Below are positions 26,970 to 35,040 of a DNA stretch of 64,000 bases, piece by piece. The stretch lies in the NCBI GenBank assembly GCA_964368985.1, contig CAYJDW010000003.1, positions 10,378 to 74,377 of the forward strand, given 5' to 3'. The notes beneath the pieces were generated by a model. It worked only from the letters and a program-made list of their open reading frames with translations, did no database searches and had not been told where the DNA came from. The translations under genes were made by a program, and so were the position numbers. Origin of the DNA: G023898405 sp964368985 (GTDB lineage: Bacteria > Myxococcota > UBA727 > JABDBI01). Within the stretch, counting starts at the first letter, position 1; every line of letters starts with the position of its first letter.

Positions 26970-27091
26970 GGGACGACAAAAAAATATATGGAAAGAAGCA
27001 TGAGCCTCACGCCGTTCATAGGAGAGGTTGAGCATTAGCCATTAAAGTAATACTATAAAACTTATTAGTTCCTATATAGTGGAAGGATCCT

Positions 27092-27946
27092 GTGGAAAAA
27101 AAACAATTTATACTCAATTTATCCTGCCAAGATCGCGTCGGTATTGTCGCTGCCGTCACTGGTGCTTTGGCAAAGATGGAACTTTTTATCCTCGAACTAT
27201 CTCAGTTTAGTGCACCTTCCACTGAGCAATTTTTTATGCGCATTTTTTTTGAAACCACCGTCGAAATCGATACAAAAACCATTTATTCAAACTTTGAAAA
27301 TATTGCTAATAATTTTGGGATGAAATGGACAATGAACGATAAAAGTTATCGCCCCAAAATACTGTTGATGGTGTCGAAGCAAGGGCACTGTCTGAATGAT
27401 TTACTGAACCGTTGGTCCAATGGTTCACTTCACGTAGATATTGCAGGCATTGTATCAAATCATAGAGACCTCGAAGAAATCGCTTCTTGGTACAAAGTGC
27501 CTTTTAATTATTTACCTATAAATGACGTTTCAAAAAACGAACAAGAAAATAAAACTCTTAAACTGATTGAGAAGGAAAATATTGATTTAGTTGTTCTTGC
27601 TCGCTATATGCAAATTTTATCTAATGAATTTTGCAGCAAGCTCAATGGAAAAATTATCAATATCCACCATTCATTTTTGCCGAGCTTCAAAGGCGCCCGC
27701 CCCTATCATCAAGCTTATGACCGTGGCGTCAAATTAATCGGGGCCACCGCCCATTATGTTACGCCCGACCTGGATGAAGGCCCCATCATTGATCAAGAAA
27801 CCATCCGGGTAAGACACGACCATTCTGCCAATGACTTGGTGAGGCTTGGGGAAGATATTGAAAGTAAAACTCTCGCGAGGGCCGTTAAATGGCATATTGA
27901 ACAACGCGTCATGATAAATGAAAACAAAACGGTAGTATTTAGCTAG
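27092..27946 (+). CDS. purU: Formyltetrahydrofolate deformylase
   Basis: The 284-aa protein has an N-terminal ACT domain (LSCQDRVGIVAAVTGALAK) and a C-terminal formyltransferase-fold domain with NIHHSFLPSFKGARPYHQAY and the catalytic Asp in TPDLDEGPIIDQ. PurU hydrolyses 10-formyl-THF to formate and THF and balances one-carbon pools. GTG is the start, with GGAAGGA upstream. Several folate genes lie in this window (folC, folD, gcvT, gcvH, purN), but purU is not in an operon with them. Confidence 0.95.
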   Translation: MEKKQFILNLSCQDRVGIVAAVTGALAKMELFILELSQFSAPSTEQFFMRIFFETTVEIDTKTIYSNFENIANNFGMKWTMNDKSYRPKILLMVSKQGHCLNDLLNRWSNGSLHVDIAGIVSNHRDLEEIASWYKVPFNYLPINDVSKNEQENKTLKLIEKENIDLVVLARYMQILSNEFCSKLNGKIINIHHSFLPSFKGARPYHQAYDRGVKLIGATAHYVTPDLDEGPIIDQETIRVRHDHSANDLVRLGEDIESKTLARAVKWHIEQRVMINENKTVVFS

Positions 27947-28014
27947 GCGGCATATCCATGCAGTCCTCGCATAGACAGTTGACGACCTAAAATAATCTCG
28001 GAGCCAAAAATTCG

Positions 28015-28086
28015 TCATGGCGAGCGTAGCGCGGCCATCCAGGAGTATTGCCACTTCAATGGATGCCGCGCTACGCGGGCAACTGG
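28015..28086. repeat. Inverted doublet of the GCGAGC-type repeat
   Basis: The arms around 28023-28043 and 28058-28080 pair through GTAGCGCGGC and GCCGCGCTAC with ATCCA/TGGAT tips. It is the same family as the units at 11601 and 15254. It lies between purU and the stop codon of the 33-aa gene and could act as a hairpin at the 3' end of both transcripts. Confidence 0.75.
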
Positions 28087-28087
28087 C

Positions 28088-28189
28088 CTACTTATCTTGT
28101 TTCTTCTTGACCTTTTCAGCCTTTTTTTCCTTCGCAGTTTTTAAGGGTTTTTTCTTTTCCGTTTTCTTTGAGTCTTGGGATTTTGCCAT
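28088..28189 (-). CDS. Lysine-rich micro-protein, 33 aa
   Basis: An ATG at 28189 is preceded by AGGAGAG at seven bases, one of the best ribosome-binding sites in the window. The peptide starts MAKSQDSKKTEKKKPLK and contains 15 lysines, five acidic residues and no aromatic residue or Cys. It is too hydrophilic for a membrane protein and lacks a signal. Such composition would suit nucleic-acid binding or a disordered tail, but no family is recognised. A chance A-rich reading frame is the alternative. Confidence 0.6.
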   Translation of the reverse strand: MAKSQDSKKTEKKKPLKTAKEKKAEKVKKKQDK

Positions 28190-28312
28190 AATATTCTCTC
28201 CTCTTTATTAATCGGTTTAAACCAAAACTACCGATTCTTCTAAGATAGGAAAATTTCCGAAAATAGCAAAGGAGGCCAAAGGCGTTCGACCGCATTTTAG
28301 CCTTAGTTCGAT

Positions 28313-29491
28313 TTATTGTTCTGCATCCTCTGCAGCCGCCTCGGTCCAACCCATAAGGTATTTTATCACTTCACTGCTTTTATTTTGCTGTGCTACTTCT
28401 AGCGGTGTCCGAGGAACTGCTAAATCGACTTGTCTTAGGAGTCTCACTTGTAATGGCGAACGCGTCGAGCGAAAATATGGCATCAATACCTTAACCGCCT
28501 CAAGATTTCCGGTGCCACAGGCCACATGGACAGGCATTTGAAAAGCGGCATTTATAGCAGAGGGATTTAGGCCCATCGCCAATAAAAAGTCGATTAACTC
28601 TTTGCTGCCTGATTTAGCAGCATGATGAAGAAGCGAAAAATTATTTTCATCAGTCATACGAAAATCCAGATGATAATGCACTAAAAGAAACTGAACTGCT
28701 AAAAGATTTTTTCCATAAATAACTGCTTTAATAAGAGCTGACGCGGCCAAACCCTGACGACCATCGACGAGAGTTTGCAGCATATCTTGCCAATTCTGCG
28801 TCAAAGAAAGGTGAACAGCCTCATACCACGTCCTCTCAGAAAATTTTTGGTGACGATTATTAATTTTTTCTCGAACACGATTGGCATTAAATAAAGTAAG
28901 GGTCTCTAAGGCTCCAGCCCAGCAATTATTAAGCGACAAATCAATGGCCTTATCGAGCAATTCGTTATTAAGACTCACAATAAATTCGATTGCCTCTTTC
29001 CGATTCTTATACAAGGCACAACCAAGTGGATTAAGCGCGGTCCCCTTATTGCCTGCATTAGGAAGGAGAAACATCCCTAGTGTATCTAGGTTTGCCCCTA
29101 AATCGAGGAGGGTTTTAATTGAAGAGAGCTGGCCAGTGATACACGCCCGATGCAGAGAAGTAACTGCTCCCCGAGCAAAGGAATCCACCGGCATCCCCTT
29201 TTCAGTAATGAGAAAAGTCAGCAATTCAGCATTTGCCGATTCTGCAGCATAATGAAGAACATTTAATCCTTTTTTATTGCAAATAGTTAGGGAAGCACCT
29301 GCTGATAATAATCTCTTAACTTCGTCTATTTGGCCAGCCTGAGCCGCCTTCATCAAAGGGCTTTGCCCGCTTTCATCCAGTTCATTGAGATTCGTCGAAT
29401 TTTCATCTTCGCTATCAGCCGCAAATGCCGAGGAAAAACCAGGCAAAACCAGCATACTTACAAAATAAAAGCCAAGAATTCCTCTTTTCAT
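28313..29491 (-). CDS. Secreted ankyrin-repeat protein
   Basis: The 392-aa protein has a signal peptide (cleavage near AFAADSED) followed by ankyrin repeats: recognisable units begin at SPLMKAAQAGQIDEVKRLL, LNVLHYAAESANAELLTFL, TSLHRACITGQLSSIKTLL, SLLHHAAKSGSKELIDFLL and MPVHVACGTGNLEAVKVL. The central part (about 180-260) is more diverged. The ATG at 29491 has GAGGA before it and is preferred to the TTG at 29503. Ankyrin repeats bind proteins, and the export signal points to a periplasmic or extracellular partner. The target is unknown. Confidence 0.88.
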   Translation of the reverse strand: MKRGILGFYFVSMLVLPGFSSAFAADSEDENSTNLNELDESGQSPLMKAAQAGQIDEVKRLLSAGASLTICNKKGLNVLHYAAESANAELLTFLITEKGMPVDSFARGAVTSLHRACITGQLSSIKTLLDLGANLDTLGMFLLPNAGNKGTALNPLGCALYKNRKEAIEFIVSLNNELLDKAIDLSLNNCWAGALETLTLFNANRVREKINNRHQKFSERTWYEAVHLSLTQNWQDMLQTLVDGRQGLAASALIKAVIYGKNLLAVQFLLVHYHLDFRMTDENNFSLLHHAAKSGSKELIDFLLAMGLNPSAINAAFQMPVHVACGTGNLEAVKVLMPYFRSTRSPLQVRLLRQVDLAVPRTPLEVAQQNKSSEVIKYLMGWTEAAAEDAEQ

Positions 29492-29522
29492 AAAAATCCT
29501 CAAAAATAAACGATAAAAGTGA

Positions 29523-30380
29523 TTATTTAGACTGTGGCTTCATTATTTTCACCACTAAATCATAAGCCAAACTTTTCTTCATATGAAAAGTGCTGACCAG
29601 CAATTTGGTTACATCCTTGGTAGAGAGCCCTTCAGCGATTTTATTTTCAATCAACGTCGCTATTTCGCCTGCTTGATCAGCTTCCTGATGAGCCAATAAA
29701 AGTGGTCCTGCTTCCACCACCACCACGCATTCGCCTTTTTCCATAAAAGGGGGCGTGAGAACTTGGCCTAACTCACCTCGATGGAAAGTCTCATATAATT
29801 TGGTAAGTTCGCGAGCAACGACGACACGGCGAGGACCGAGGAGATCGAAGAGATCTTTAAGCAAAGTGGCAATGCGCTGAGGAGCTTCATAAATTACTAA
29901 AGCGAGCTCAGCTTCGGCCGAAGAGAGAATTAATTTTTTTCTAAGGCCACCTTTTTGCGGCAAAAAACCCAAAAAAGCAAAACGCGTAGTATCAATCCCT
30001 GCCCCCATGATGGCGCTTGTGAGAGCTGAGGGCCCAGGAATCACTTCGACGTCTAATCCTGCATTCACCACGGCTTGCACCAAAAGCGAACCCGGATCAC
30101 TGATCACAGGACAGCCCGCATCCGAGAGTACCAACACATTTTCATTGGCATTTAAGCGCTCAATCACGACGGTGGCGCGGTGCTCTTCCATTTGGGAATG
30201 ACAAGAAATTACTTTTGCCGCAGCTTTTAATTGAATGCCCAAATAATTGATCAGTTTTAATGCCGAGCGGGTATCTTCCGCCAAAATCAAATCGGCTTTT
30301 TTTAGCTCTTCGATAGCGCGCGCGGAAATATCACGCACATTGCCAATCGGAGTGGCCACTACTTTAAGTTTGCTCGCCAT
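29523..30380 (-). CDS. rsmI: 16S rRNA (cytidine-1402-2'-O)-methyltransferase
   Basis: The 285-aa protein is of the tetrapyrrole-methylase fold: it has the N-terminal VVATPIGNVRDISARA, LAEDTRSALKLINYLGI and VISDAGCPVISDPG segments of RsmI. It methylates the ribose of C1402 in 16S rRNA using SAM. The start codon abuts the stop of yraN (TAAATG), so it is the last gene of the rplS-rnhB-yraN-rsmI operon. Confidence 0.95.
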   Translation of the reverse strand: MASKLKVVATPIGNVRDISARAIEELKKADLILAEDTRSALKLINYLGIQLKAAAKVISCHSQMEEHRATVVIERLNANENVLVLSDAGCPVISDPGSLLVQAVVNAGLDVEVIPGPSALTSAIMGAGIDTTRFAFLGFLPQKGGLRKKLILSSAEAELALVIYEAPQRIATLLKDLFDLLGPRRVVVARELTKLYETFHRGELGQVLTPPFMEKGECVVVVEAGPLLLAHQEADQAGEIATLIENKIAEGLSTKDVTKLLVSTFHMKKSLAYDLVVKIMKPQSK

Positions 30381-30740
30381 TTAATAAGCCTCGGCCCAGA
30401 ATGCATCTTTGATATGATCAATAACCAGCTTATCGGGCGCACCCACCATAGAAATCACGTCAAAACGACAGTTGGGGGTGGGAGAAATTTTTTGCAAAAA
30501 AGCTTGAGCGGCCTTAATAATTTTTCGCTGTTTGGATTTGGTCACTGCCTCGAAAGGCATGCCATAAGAAATATTAAGGCGATGTTTAACTTCCACGAAC
30601 ACCAGCGTCTCGCCATCTTTAGCAACTAAATCAAGTTCACCAAATGCATAGGTGACATTGCGGGCGATGATGCGAAATCCGAGCTTTTCTAAAAACTGGG
30701 CGGCAAGATTTTCCGAAGTTTTTCCCGATTCTCTACTCAT
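30381..30740 (-). CDS. yraN: UPF0102 / YraN family endonuclease-like protein
   Basis: The 119-aa protein matches the YraN family in length and in its nuclease-fold residues (GELDLVAKDGETLVFVEVK, the restriction-endonuclease-like E-x-D...E-x-K pattern). The function of the family is not established. The ATG overlaps the rnhB stop by four bases. Confidence 0.92.
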   Translation of the reverse strand: MSRESGKTSENLAAQFLEKLGFRIIARNVTYAFGELDLVAKDGETLVFVEVKHRLNISYGMPFEAVTKSKQRKIIKAAQAFLQKISPTPNCRFDVISMVGAPDKLVIDHIKDAFWAEAY

Positions 30741-31342
30741 AAAAGACTCGGAGAGCGCAAAGGCTCATAACTCAAACGGTGAATCGGACACGGGCCTAAG
30801 GTCGCCAGTGCGTTCATATGCATGGCAGTGCCATAGCCTTTGTGTGATTCAAACCCATAGCCGGGATAAAGTTTATCAAATTCTTTCATCAAGCGATCAC
30901 GATGCACTTTGGCCACAATTGAGGCAGCCATAATGCTTGGCACCAAGGAATCACCTTTGACGATAGCGCGCTGTTTGACCGGCACCACACCGGGGATCAA
31001 AATATTGCCGTCAATGAGGGCCCAATCTAGCTGCATTTTTTGGCTAATTTCCATCAAAACATTTTTCATGGCCAAAAGCGTTGCACGCAAAATATTTATG
31101 CGATCAATATTGCGTGCATCTACTTCGGAAATAGCTACCGCCAAAGCATGTTGGTTGATTTCGCAAAAGAGTTCTTCACGAGCTTTTTCGCTGAGTTTTT
31201 TGGAATCGTTGAGGCCCGCAATTGGATGATGGCGGTCAAGCACAACGCCTGCCGCCACCACTGGACCCGCCAAAGGCCCCCGACCCGCCTCGTCAATACC
31301 AACCACTAGATGCGTTTCATATTCACTGAGGTCAAAGGTCAT
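30737..31342 (-). CDS. rnhB: Ribonuclease HII
   Basis: The protein (201 aa from the ATG at 31342) has the N-terminal catalytic motif GIDEAGRGPLAGPVVAAGV with the paired Asp-Glu, then LNDSKKLS and GDSLVPSIMAASIVAKVHRD. It removes ribonucleotides from DNA-RNA hybrids. A longer reading frame exists upstream but would overlap the end of rplS, so the 31342 start is used; only 10 bases then separate the two genes. Confidence 0.94.
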   Translation of the reverse strand: MTFDLSEYETHLVVGIDEAGRGPLAGPVVAAGVVLDRHHPIAGLNDSKKLSEKAREELFCEINQHALAVAISEVDARNIDRINILRATLLAMKNVLMEISQKMQLDWALIDGNILIPGVVPVKQRAIVKGDSLVPSIMAASIVAKVHRDRLMKEFDKLYPGYGFESHKGYGTAMHMNALATLGPCPIHRLSYEPLRSPSLL

Positions 31343-31352
31343 GGGGATTTTA

Positions 31353-31727
31353 CTACGCCTTAACTGGCCTGTTAAAATCCTGACGCTCTTTAATACGAGC
31401 TTTCTTACCGCGCAGATCACGCAAATAATAAAGTTTTGCACGTCTTACGCGACCAGTTTGTGCCACTTCGATCTTTTCGACACGTGGGCTCGCAAGCGGG
31501 AATACACGTTCCACGCCGTCGCCAAAGCTGATTTTACGCACACGAATCGAAGCGCGATTGCCCCCACGACGGTGAGCGATCAACACGCCTTCAAACACCT
31601 GGGTACGTTCTTTATCGCCTTCAGAAATGCGGAAGAAAACTCTAATAGTGTCGCCGATACGAAACTTCGGATAATCCGTACGAATATTGGCGCTCTCAAT
31701 CTTTTGAATAATGCTTGGTGCTGACAT
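31353..31727 (-). CDS. rplS: 50S ribosomal protein L19
   Basis: The 124-aa protein contains the L19 signature region (FEGVLIAHRRGGNRASI) and the conserved C-terminal RRAKLYYLRDLRGKKARIKE. GGGAAC lies before the ATG. It leads the operon rplS-rnhB-yraN-rsmI. The trmD, rimM and rpsP genes that often precede rplS are not here; the threonine aldolase gene lies upstream instead. Confidence 0.97.
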   Translation of the reverse strand: MSAPSIIQKIESANIRTDYPKFRIGDTIRVFFRISEGDKERTQVFEGVLIAHRRGGNRASIRVRKISFGDGVERVFPLASPRVEKIEVAQTGRVRRAKLYYLRDLRGKKARIKERQDFNRPVKA

Positions 31728-31818
31728 AATAATGTTCCCGTAAACCTATAAAACAGTTCTGACAAATTTTTACGCGATTGGAGGCTTACTGTAGTCATGG
31801 CAAAAGATCAATGCCACT

Positions 31819-31855
31819 GGTGGGCCTATTTTCACCCCAGGTTTAAAGACCCACC
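31819..31855. repeat. Inverted repeat upstream of rplS
   Basis: GGTGGGCC (31819-31826) and GACCCACC (31848-31855) pair at seven of eight positions. The element lies in the 164-base leader between the threonine aldolase stop and rplS. On the minus strand it could be a processing or regulatory hairpin in the rplS leader; no T-run follows in that direction. Confidence 0.4.
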
Positions 31856-31891
31856 TATTTTTCGCTTAATTATTTCTTATTATTATATATA

Positions 31892-32929
31892 TTAAACAAC
31901 AATATCTGCCACTATTTCCAAGGCTTTCTCAATATCTGCCATGGAAAGATCGCGATGGCTAACGGCGCGGAAACGATTCTCATCGAAACAAGAAAAACGT
32001 AAACCCCGTGCTTTTGTTAATTCATTAAAAGCCGCTGGATCGCCCCCCTGAGGCGCCAGGGAAAAAAATACCATGTTGGTAGAGGGATTTAGATCTTCCA
32101 CTAAAATACCAGGGATTTTAGCCAGACCCTGCGCCAAGCGGGTGGCTTTTTCATGATCCTGAGCGAGGTCGGGCAAATGATGCTCTAGGGCAAATAAAGC
32201 CGCCCCTGCAAGCATGCCGCTTTGTCGCATCGCACCGCCAAAAATCTGCTTGAGCTTACGCACCCGGGCAAAATCTTTGGCATCAAAAGCCAGGACCGCA
32301 CCGCTAGGGCAGCCCAAACCTTTGGAAAAACAAATAGTTATTGAATCAAAACCGGCTGCAAGGTGCGCTGCATCGCACTCGGTCTTCACCGCCGCATTAA
32401 AAAGCCGAGAACCATCTAAATGACTTTTAATCCCTTTGGACTTTGCATAGTCCGTTACTTCCTGAAGCATCGCTAAGGGCCAAGCACAGCCGCCCCCAGC
32501 ATTGGTGGTATTTTCTACGATCAAAAGGCCAGTTTTCGGCGAATTAGGAGAAGGTCTATCACGAAACCGAAGCCTCACTTCATCAGCACCAAAAATACCT
32601 GATTTGCTCGGAATCATGCGCGCCTGCACATGGGAGTGAAAAGCCGCGCCCCCACCCTCTGCGTTAAAAATATGACAATGCTCATGGGCGATCACTTCAT
32701 CCCCCGGCTCAGTATGCAGCTTGACTGCAATTTGATTCGCCATGGTGGCCGAAGGAAAAAATAAAGCACAACTTTTCCCCAAACGCTCAGCCATCATCGT
32801 TTCCAGCTTCTTCGTAGTCGGATCCTCACCAAGCTGCTCATCACCAAGCAGCGCTTCCATCATCGCTTGCTTCATAGCGGCCGATGGCTTGGTTGCAGTA
32901 TCGGAAAAAAGATCGATGCCTTTAAACAT
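31892..32929 (-). CDS. ltaE: Low-specificity L-threonine aldolase
   Basis: The 345-aa PLP enzyme of fold type I has the family start DTATKPSAAMKQAM, the active-site CFSKGLGCPSG (PLP lysine) and HLDGSRLFNAA. It cleaves L-threonine/allo-threonine to glycine and acetaldehyde. Glycine made here could feed the glycine cleavage proteins encoded at 51.7-53.2 kb. It is a single gene. Confidence 0.93.
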   Translation of the reverse strand: MFKGIDLFSDTATKPSAAMKQAMMEALLGDEQLGEDPTTKKLETMMAERLGKSCALFFPSATMANQIAVKLHTEPGDEVIAHEHCHIFNAEGGGAAFHSHVQARMIPSKSGIFGADEVRLRFRDRPSPNSPKTGLLIVENTTNAGGGCAWPLAMLQEVTDYAKSKGIKSHLDGSRLFNAAVKTECDAAHLAAGFDSITICFSKGLGCPSGAVLAFDAKDFARVRKLKQIFGGAMRQSGMLAGAALFALEHHLPDLAQDHEKATRLAQGLAKIPGILVEDLNPSTNMVFFSLAPQGGDPAAFNELTKARGLRFSCFDENRFRAVSHRDLSMADIEKALEIVADIVV

Positions 32930-33011
32930 GGATTCCTCGCTCGTTTGCAGGGGACACTATTAAGTAATGAATTACTAAGAATATGTCCACTGCAACAGAT
33001 GAAGACTATGT

Positions 33012-34310
33012 TTATTCATAGAGCTCGGTTTCTTTTCCATTTACTCTGCACGATGAAATATAAATATTAAACTGTCTTCCAAATTTCGGAGTATCGCCAT
33101 GAATCTCTATAAGTCGACGCGATTGAGCAATTGTCACGTACATACTGAATCCTTTAGCGTCGTGACTTGTAGAAATTAAATTGGTGTTTTTCAGATAACG
33201 AGATCTTAGTTCTTCCAAAGAAATATTTTTACGAGAAAAAAGTAGCATGCCTTGCTTAATAAAGAGTGGATAGGAATCATCAACGTCAATGCACGGAGTT
33301 TCTCCAAAATTGAGCGGTCCCCTTAAAGTCGGCTTCTGAAAAAATGTTATAGCAAGCGTATTAGGCATTTCTGAATCTGTTAGCTTTAGGGTCAACACGG
33401 CCCAAGGATCTTCGTGATCCACAGCAAATACTTTGAGTTCATATACTTCGCCCGTAGTCGAATAACCCCGAAGGCTCGCCTTGGCATCGAGCCACGGAAA
33501 AAAAGTCATTAGAAATTTCTGAAGCGCTAGCGGAAGATCTTCGTTATTGGCGACACCACTCCGCCCAGAAGACGCGATTTCAATTAAATTAACCAGATCA
33601 AAGAGATTTTCATCTTCTGGCAAGATTTGCAGCGGTGCTTGTTCTACCACCGTTAATGGTGGGTATGATAATTGCATAGAAAATGAGGCGTCGTTATTCA
33701 CTGCGCTAAATCTTGCTGGATAGTCAATCATCGAAGAATCCTGCTCCGCTGCTTCTTCTTCAAAGTCGCTCTCTTCACTTTCCTCTGAAGCGTTATTTTC
33801 CACCGTGTCCGTTGCCTCATTTGAGTGCCCACTCCCAATGTTCTCCAAAATGTTAAGATCTTCGACGTTGAATATAGGCAAGGAAGGATAGGGAAACCAA
33901 CAATAAATCGGATTTGGTCCTTCGCCGGAGAGTTCCTTCCAAAAAAAGAAGATTTTTAAAGTTCTCAGTGCAGTGTTGGAATTAGGCTTTTTACGTCTTG
34001 GATTGTATTTTGCGACCATGAAATCATCAAATTTTCTTTTAGCGCTGCTTTGATTGAATCTCGTGGTGTCTACGTCAATAAATTTTTTGCAAAAATGGTC
34101 AAAATCCTCCCAATTCTTTACTTGATAAAGAGTTTCCTTGTTCACGACATTTAACGAGTCATTCACCACACATATTTTATTTTCCTGGCGCAATTCTTTG
34201 AAGGCTGTGGTTGCCTCTAGAAATTCCTTTGTCCATTTAGCCGGTGCAGAAAGAAGTTGAGTGCTGGCGAACATTAAGAACAATAAAAACAATGTAGAAA
34301 TATATTTCAT
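33012..34310 (-). CDS. Secreted hypothetical protein, 432 aa, paralogue of its neighbour
   Basis: An N-terminal signal peptide (MKYISTLFLLFLMFASTQLL, cleavage near LSA) is followed by an unrecognised protein with an acidic patch (about residues 165-190, rich in Glu, Ser and Asp). The last 60 residues share a domain with the next upstream gene: both have EIHGDT-x-K-x-G-x-QF and YISSCR-x-NGKE. The two Cys-containing C-termini are the best match. It is one half of a tandem duplication on the same strand, with 55 bases between them. Function unknown. Confidence 0.65.
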   Translation of the reverse strand: MKYISTLFLLFLMFASTQLLSAPAKWTKEFLEATTAFKELRQENKICVVNDSLNVVNKETLYQVKNWEDFDHFCKKFIDVDTTRFNQSSAKRKFDDFMVAKYNPRRKKPNSNTALRTLKIFFFWKELSGEGPNPIYCWFPYPSLPIFNVEDLNILENIGSGHSNEATDTVENNASEESEESDFEEEAAEQDSSMIDYPARFSAVNNDASFSMQLSYPPLTVVEQAPLQILPEDENLFDLVNLIEIASSGRSGVANNEDLPLALQKFLMTFFPWLDAKASLRGYSTTGEVYELKVFAVDHEDPWAVLTLKLTDSEMPNTLAITFFQKPTLRGPLNFGETPCIDVDDSYPLFIKQGMLLFSRKNISLEELRSRYLKNTNLISTSHDAKGFSMYVTIAQSRRLIEIHGDTPKFGRQFNIYISSCRVNGKETELYE

Positions 34311-34365
34311 AAGGCTTTTAAACCTCCTAGTTATCTAAAAAATTTGAATACAATATTTTTAACGA

Positions 34366-34833
34366 TCAATTGCTTAATTTAAATTCTTTTCCATTTAATC
34401 TGCAAGAAGAAATATAAAGGGTAAATTGGTCTCCCAATTTCCCGGTATCTCCATGAATTTCAAAGAGGTTCTTTTCTTGAGTGTCGCTCGCGTAGATACT
34501 AAACTCATCGTTAGAATTTTGCATAATAATGTGGGTCAGGTCTTCTAAATAATAGGAAGCAAAATCATTTATCTTAAAAGCTGTGCGAGAATGAAGCAGG
34601 GTATTTTGATTAATAGAAGAAGGAAATAGTCCGTCAGATTCCANNNNNNNNNNNNNNNNNNNNNNNNNNNNNNNNNNNNNNNNNNNNNNNNNNNNNNNNN
34701 NNNNNNNNNNNNNNNNNNNNNNNNNNNNNNNNNNNNNNNNNNNCAGTGATTCAACATTTTTTTGCATTGCCTGAAGAGGAAGTGGAAGAAGAATTAAGAA
34801 GCAAAATGCAACATAATTAGCAATAGTTTTCAT
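34366..34833 (-). CDS. Secreted hypothetical protein interrupted by assembly gap, paralogue of the 432-aa protein
   Basis: The start at 34833 begins a signal peptide (MKTIANYVAFCFLILLPLPL, then QAM). After about 30 residues the sequence runs into 100 N, then resumes for about 92 residues that end in the C-terminal domain shared with the 432-aa neighbour (FEIHGDTGKLGDQF, YISSCRLNGKEFKLSN). If the paralogue guides the length, roughly 300 residues are hidden in the gap, which is probably longer than the 100 N shown. That the two visible parts belong to one gene is inferred, because the true gap length is unknown. Confidence 0.55.
   Translation of the reverse strand: MKTIANYVAFCFLILLPLPLQAMQKNVESLXXXXXXXXXXXXXXXXXXXXXXXXXXXXXXXXXXESDGLFPSSINQNTLLHSRTAFKINDFASYYLEDLTHIIMQNSNDEFSIYASDTQEKNLFEIHGDTGKLGDQFTLYISSCRLNGKEFKLSN
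34644..34743. other. Assembly gap (100 N)
   Basis: Exactly 100 undetermined bases, a common placeholder length for scaffold joins. It falls inside a member of a tandem gene pair, where a short-read assembler may well have broken on a repeat. Confidence 0.97.
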
Positions 34834-35040
34834 AATAACCAAAAAAATTAAATAGAGTAAAAAAAAACTTGCTGGTAAATTTAAATACAATTGTTGTCAA
34901 CCATCCAGGGTTCTCAACGGCCTATCAATCACTTTTCTTCCTCACCCAAAACCTATCACCTGGAGTTGAATAGCCATCAGCCGGGCCAAAGTCGAGCTAA
35001 GAAGTTGATATTTGTTAGCGGATCCACTTCATCCGACAAA

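Noticed and set aside
31797..31895. 32-codon frame (starting MAKDQCHWW) on the plus strand in the rplS leader
   Set aside because: GGAGG is 12 bases from the ATG, too far, and the region is better read as the leader of rplS with an inverted repeat.
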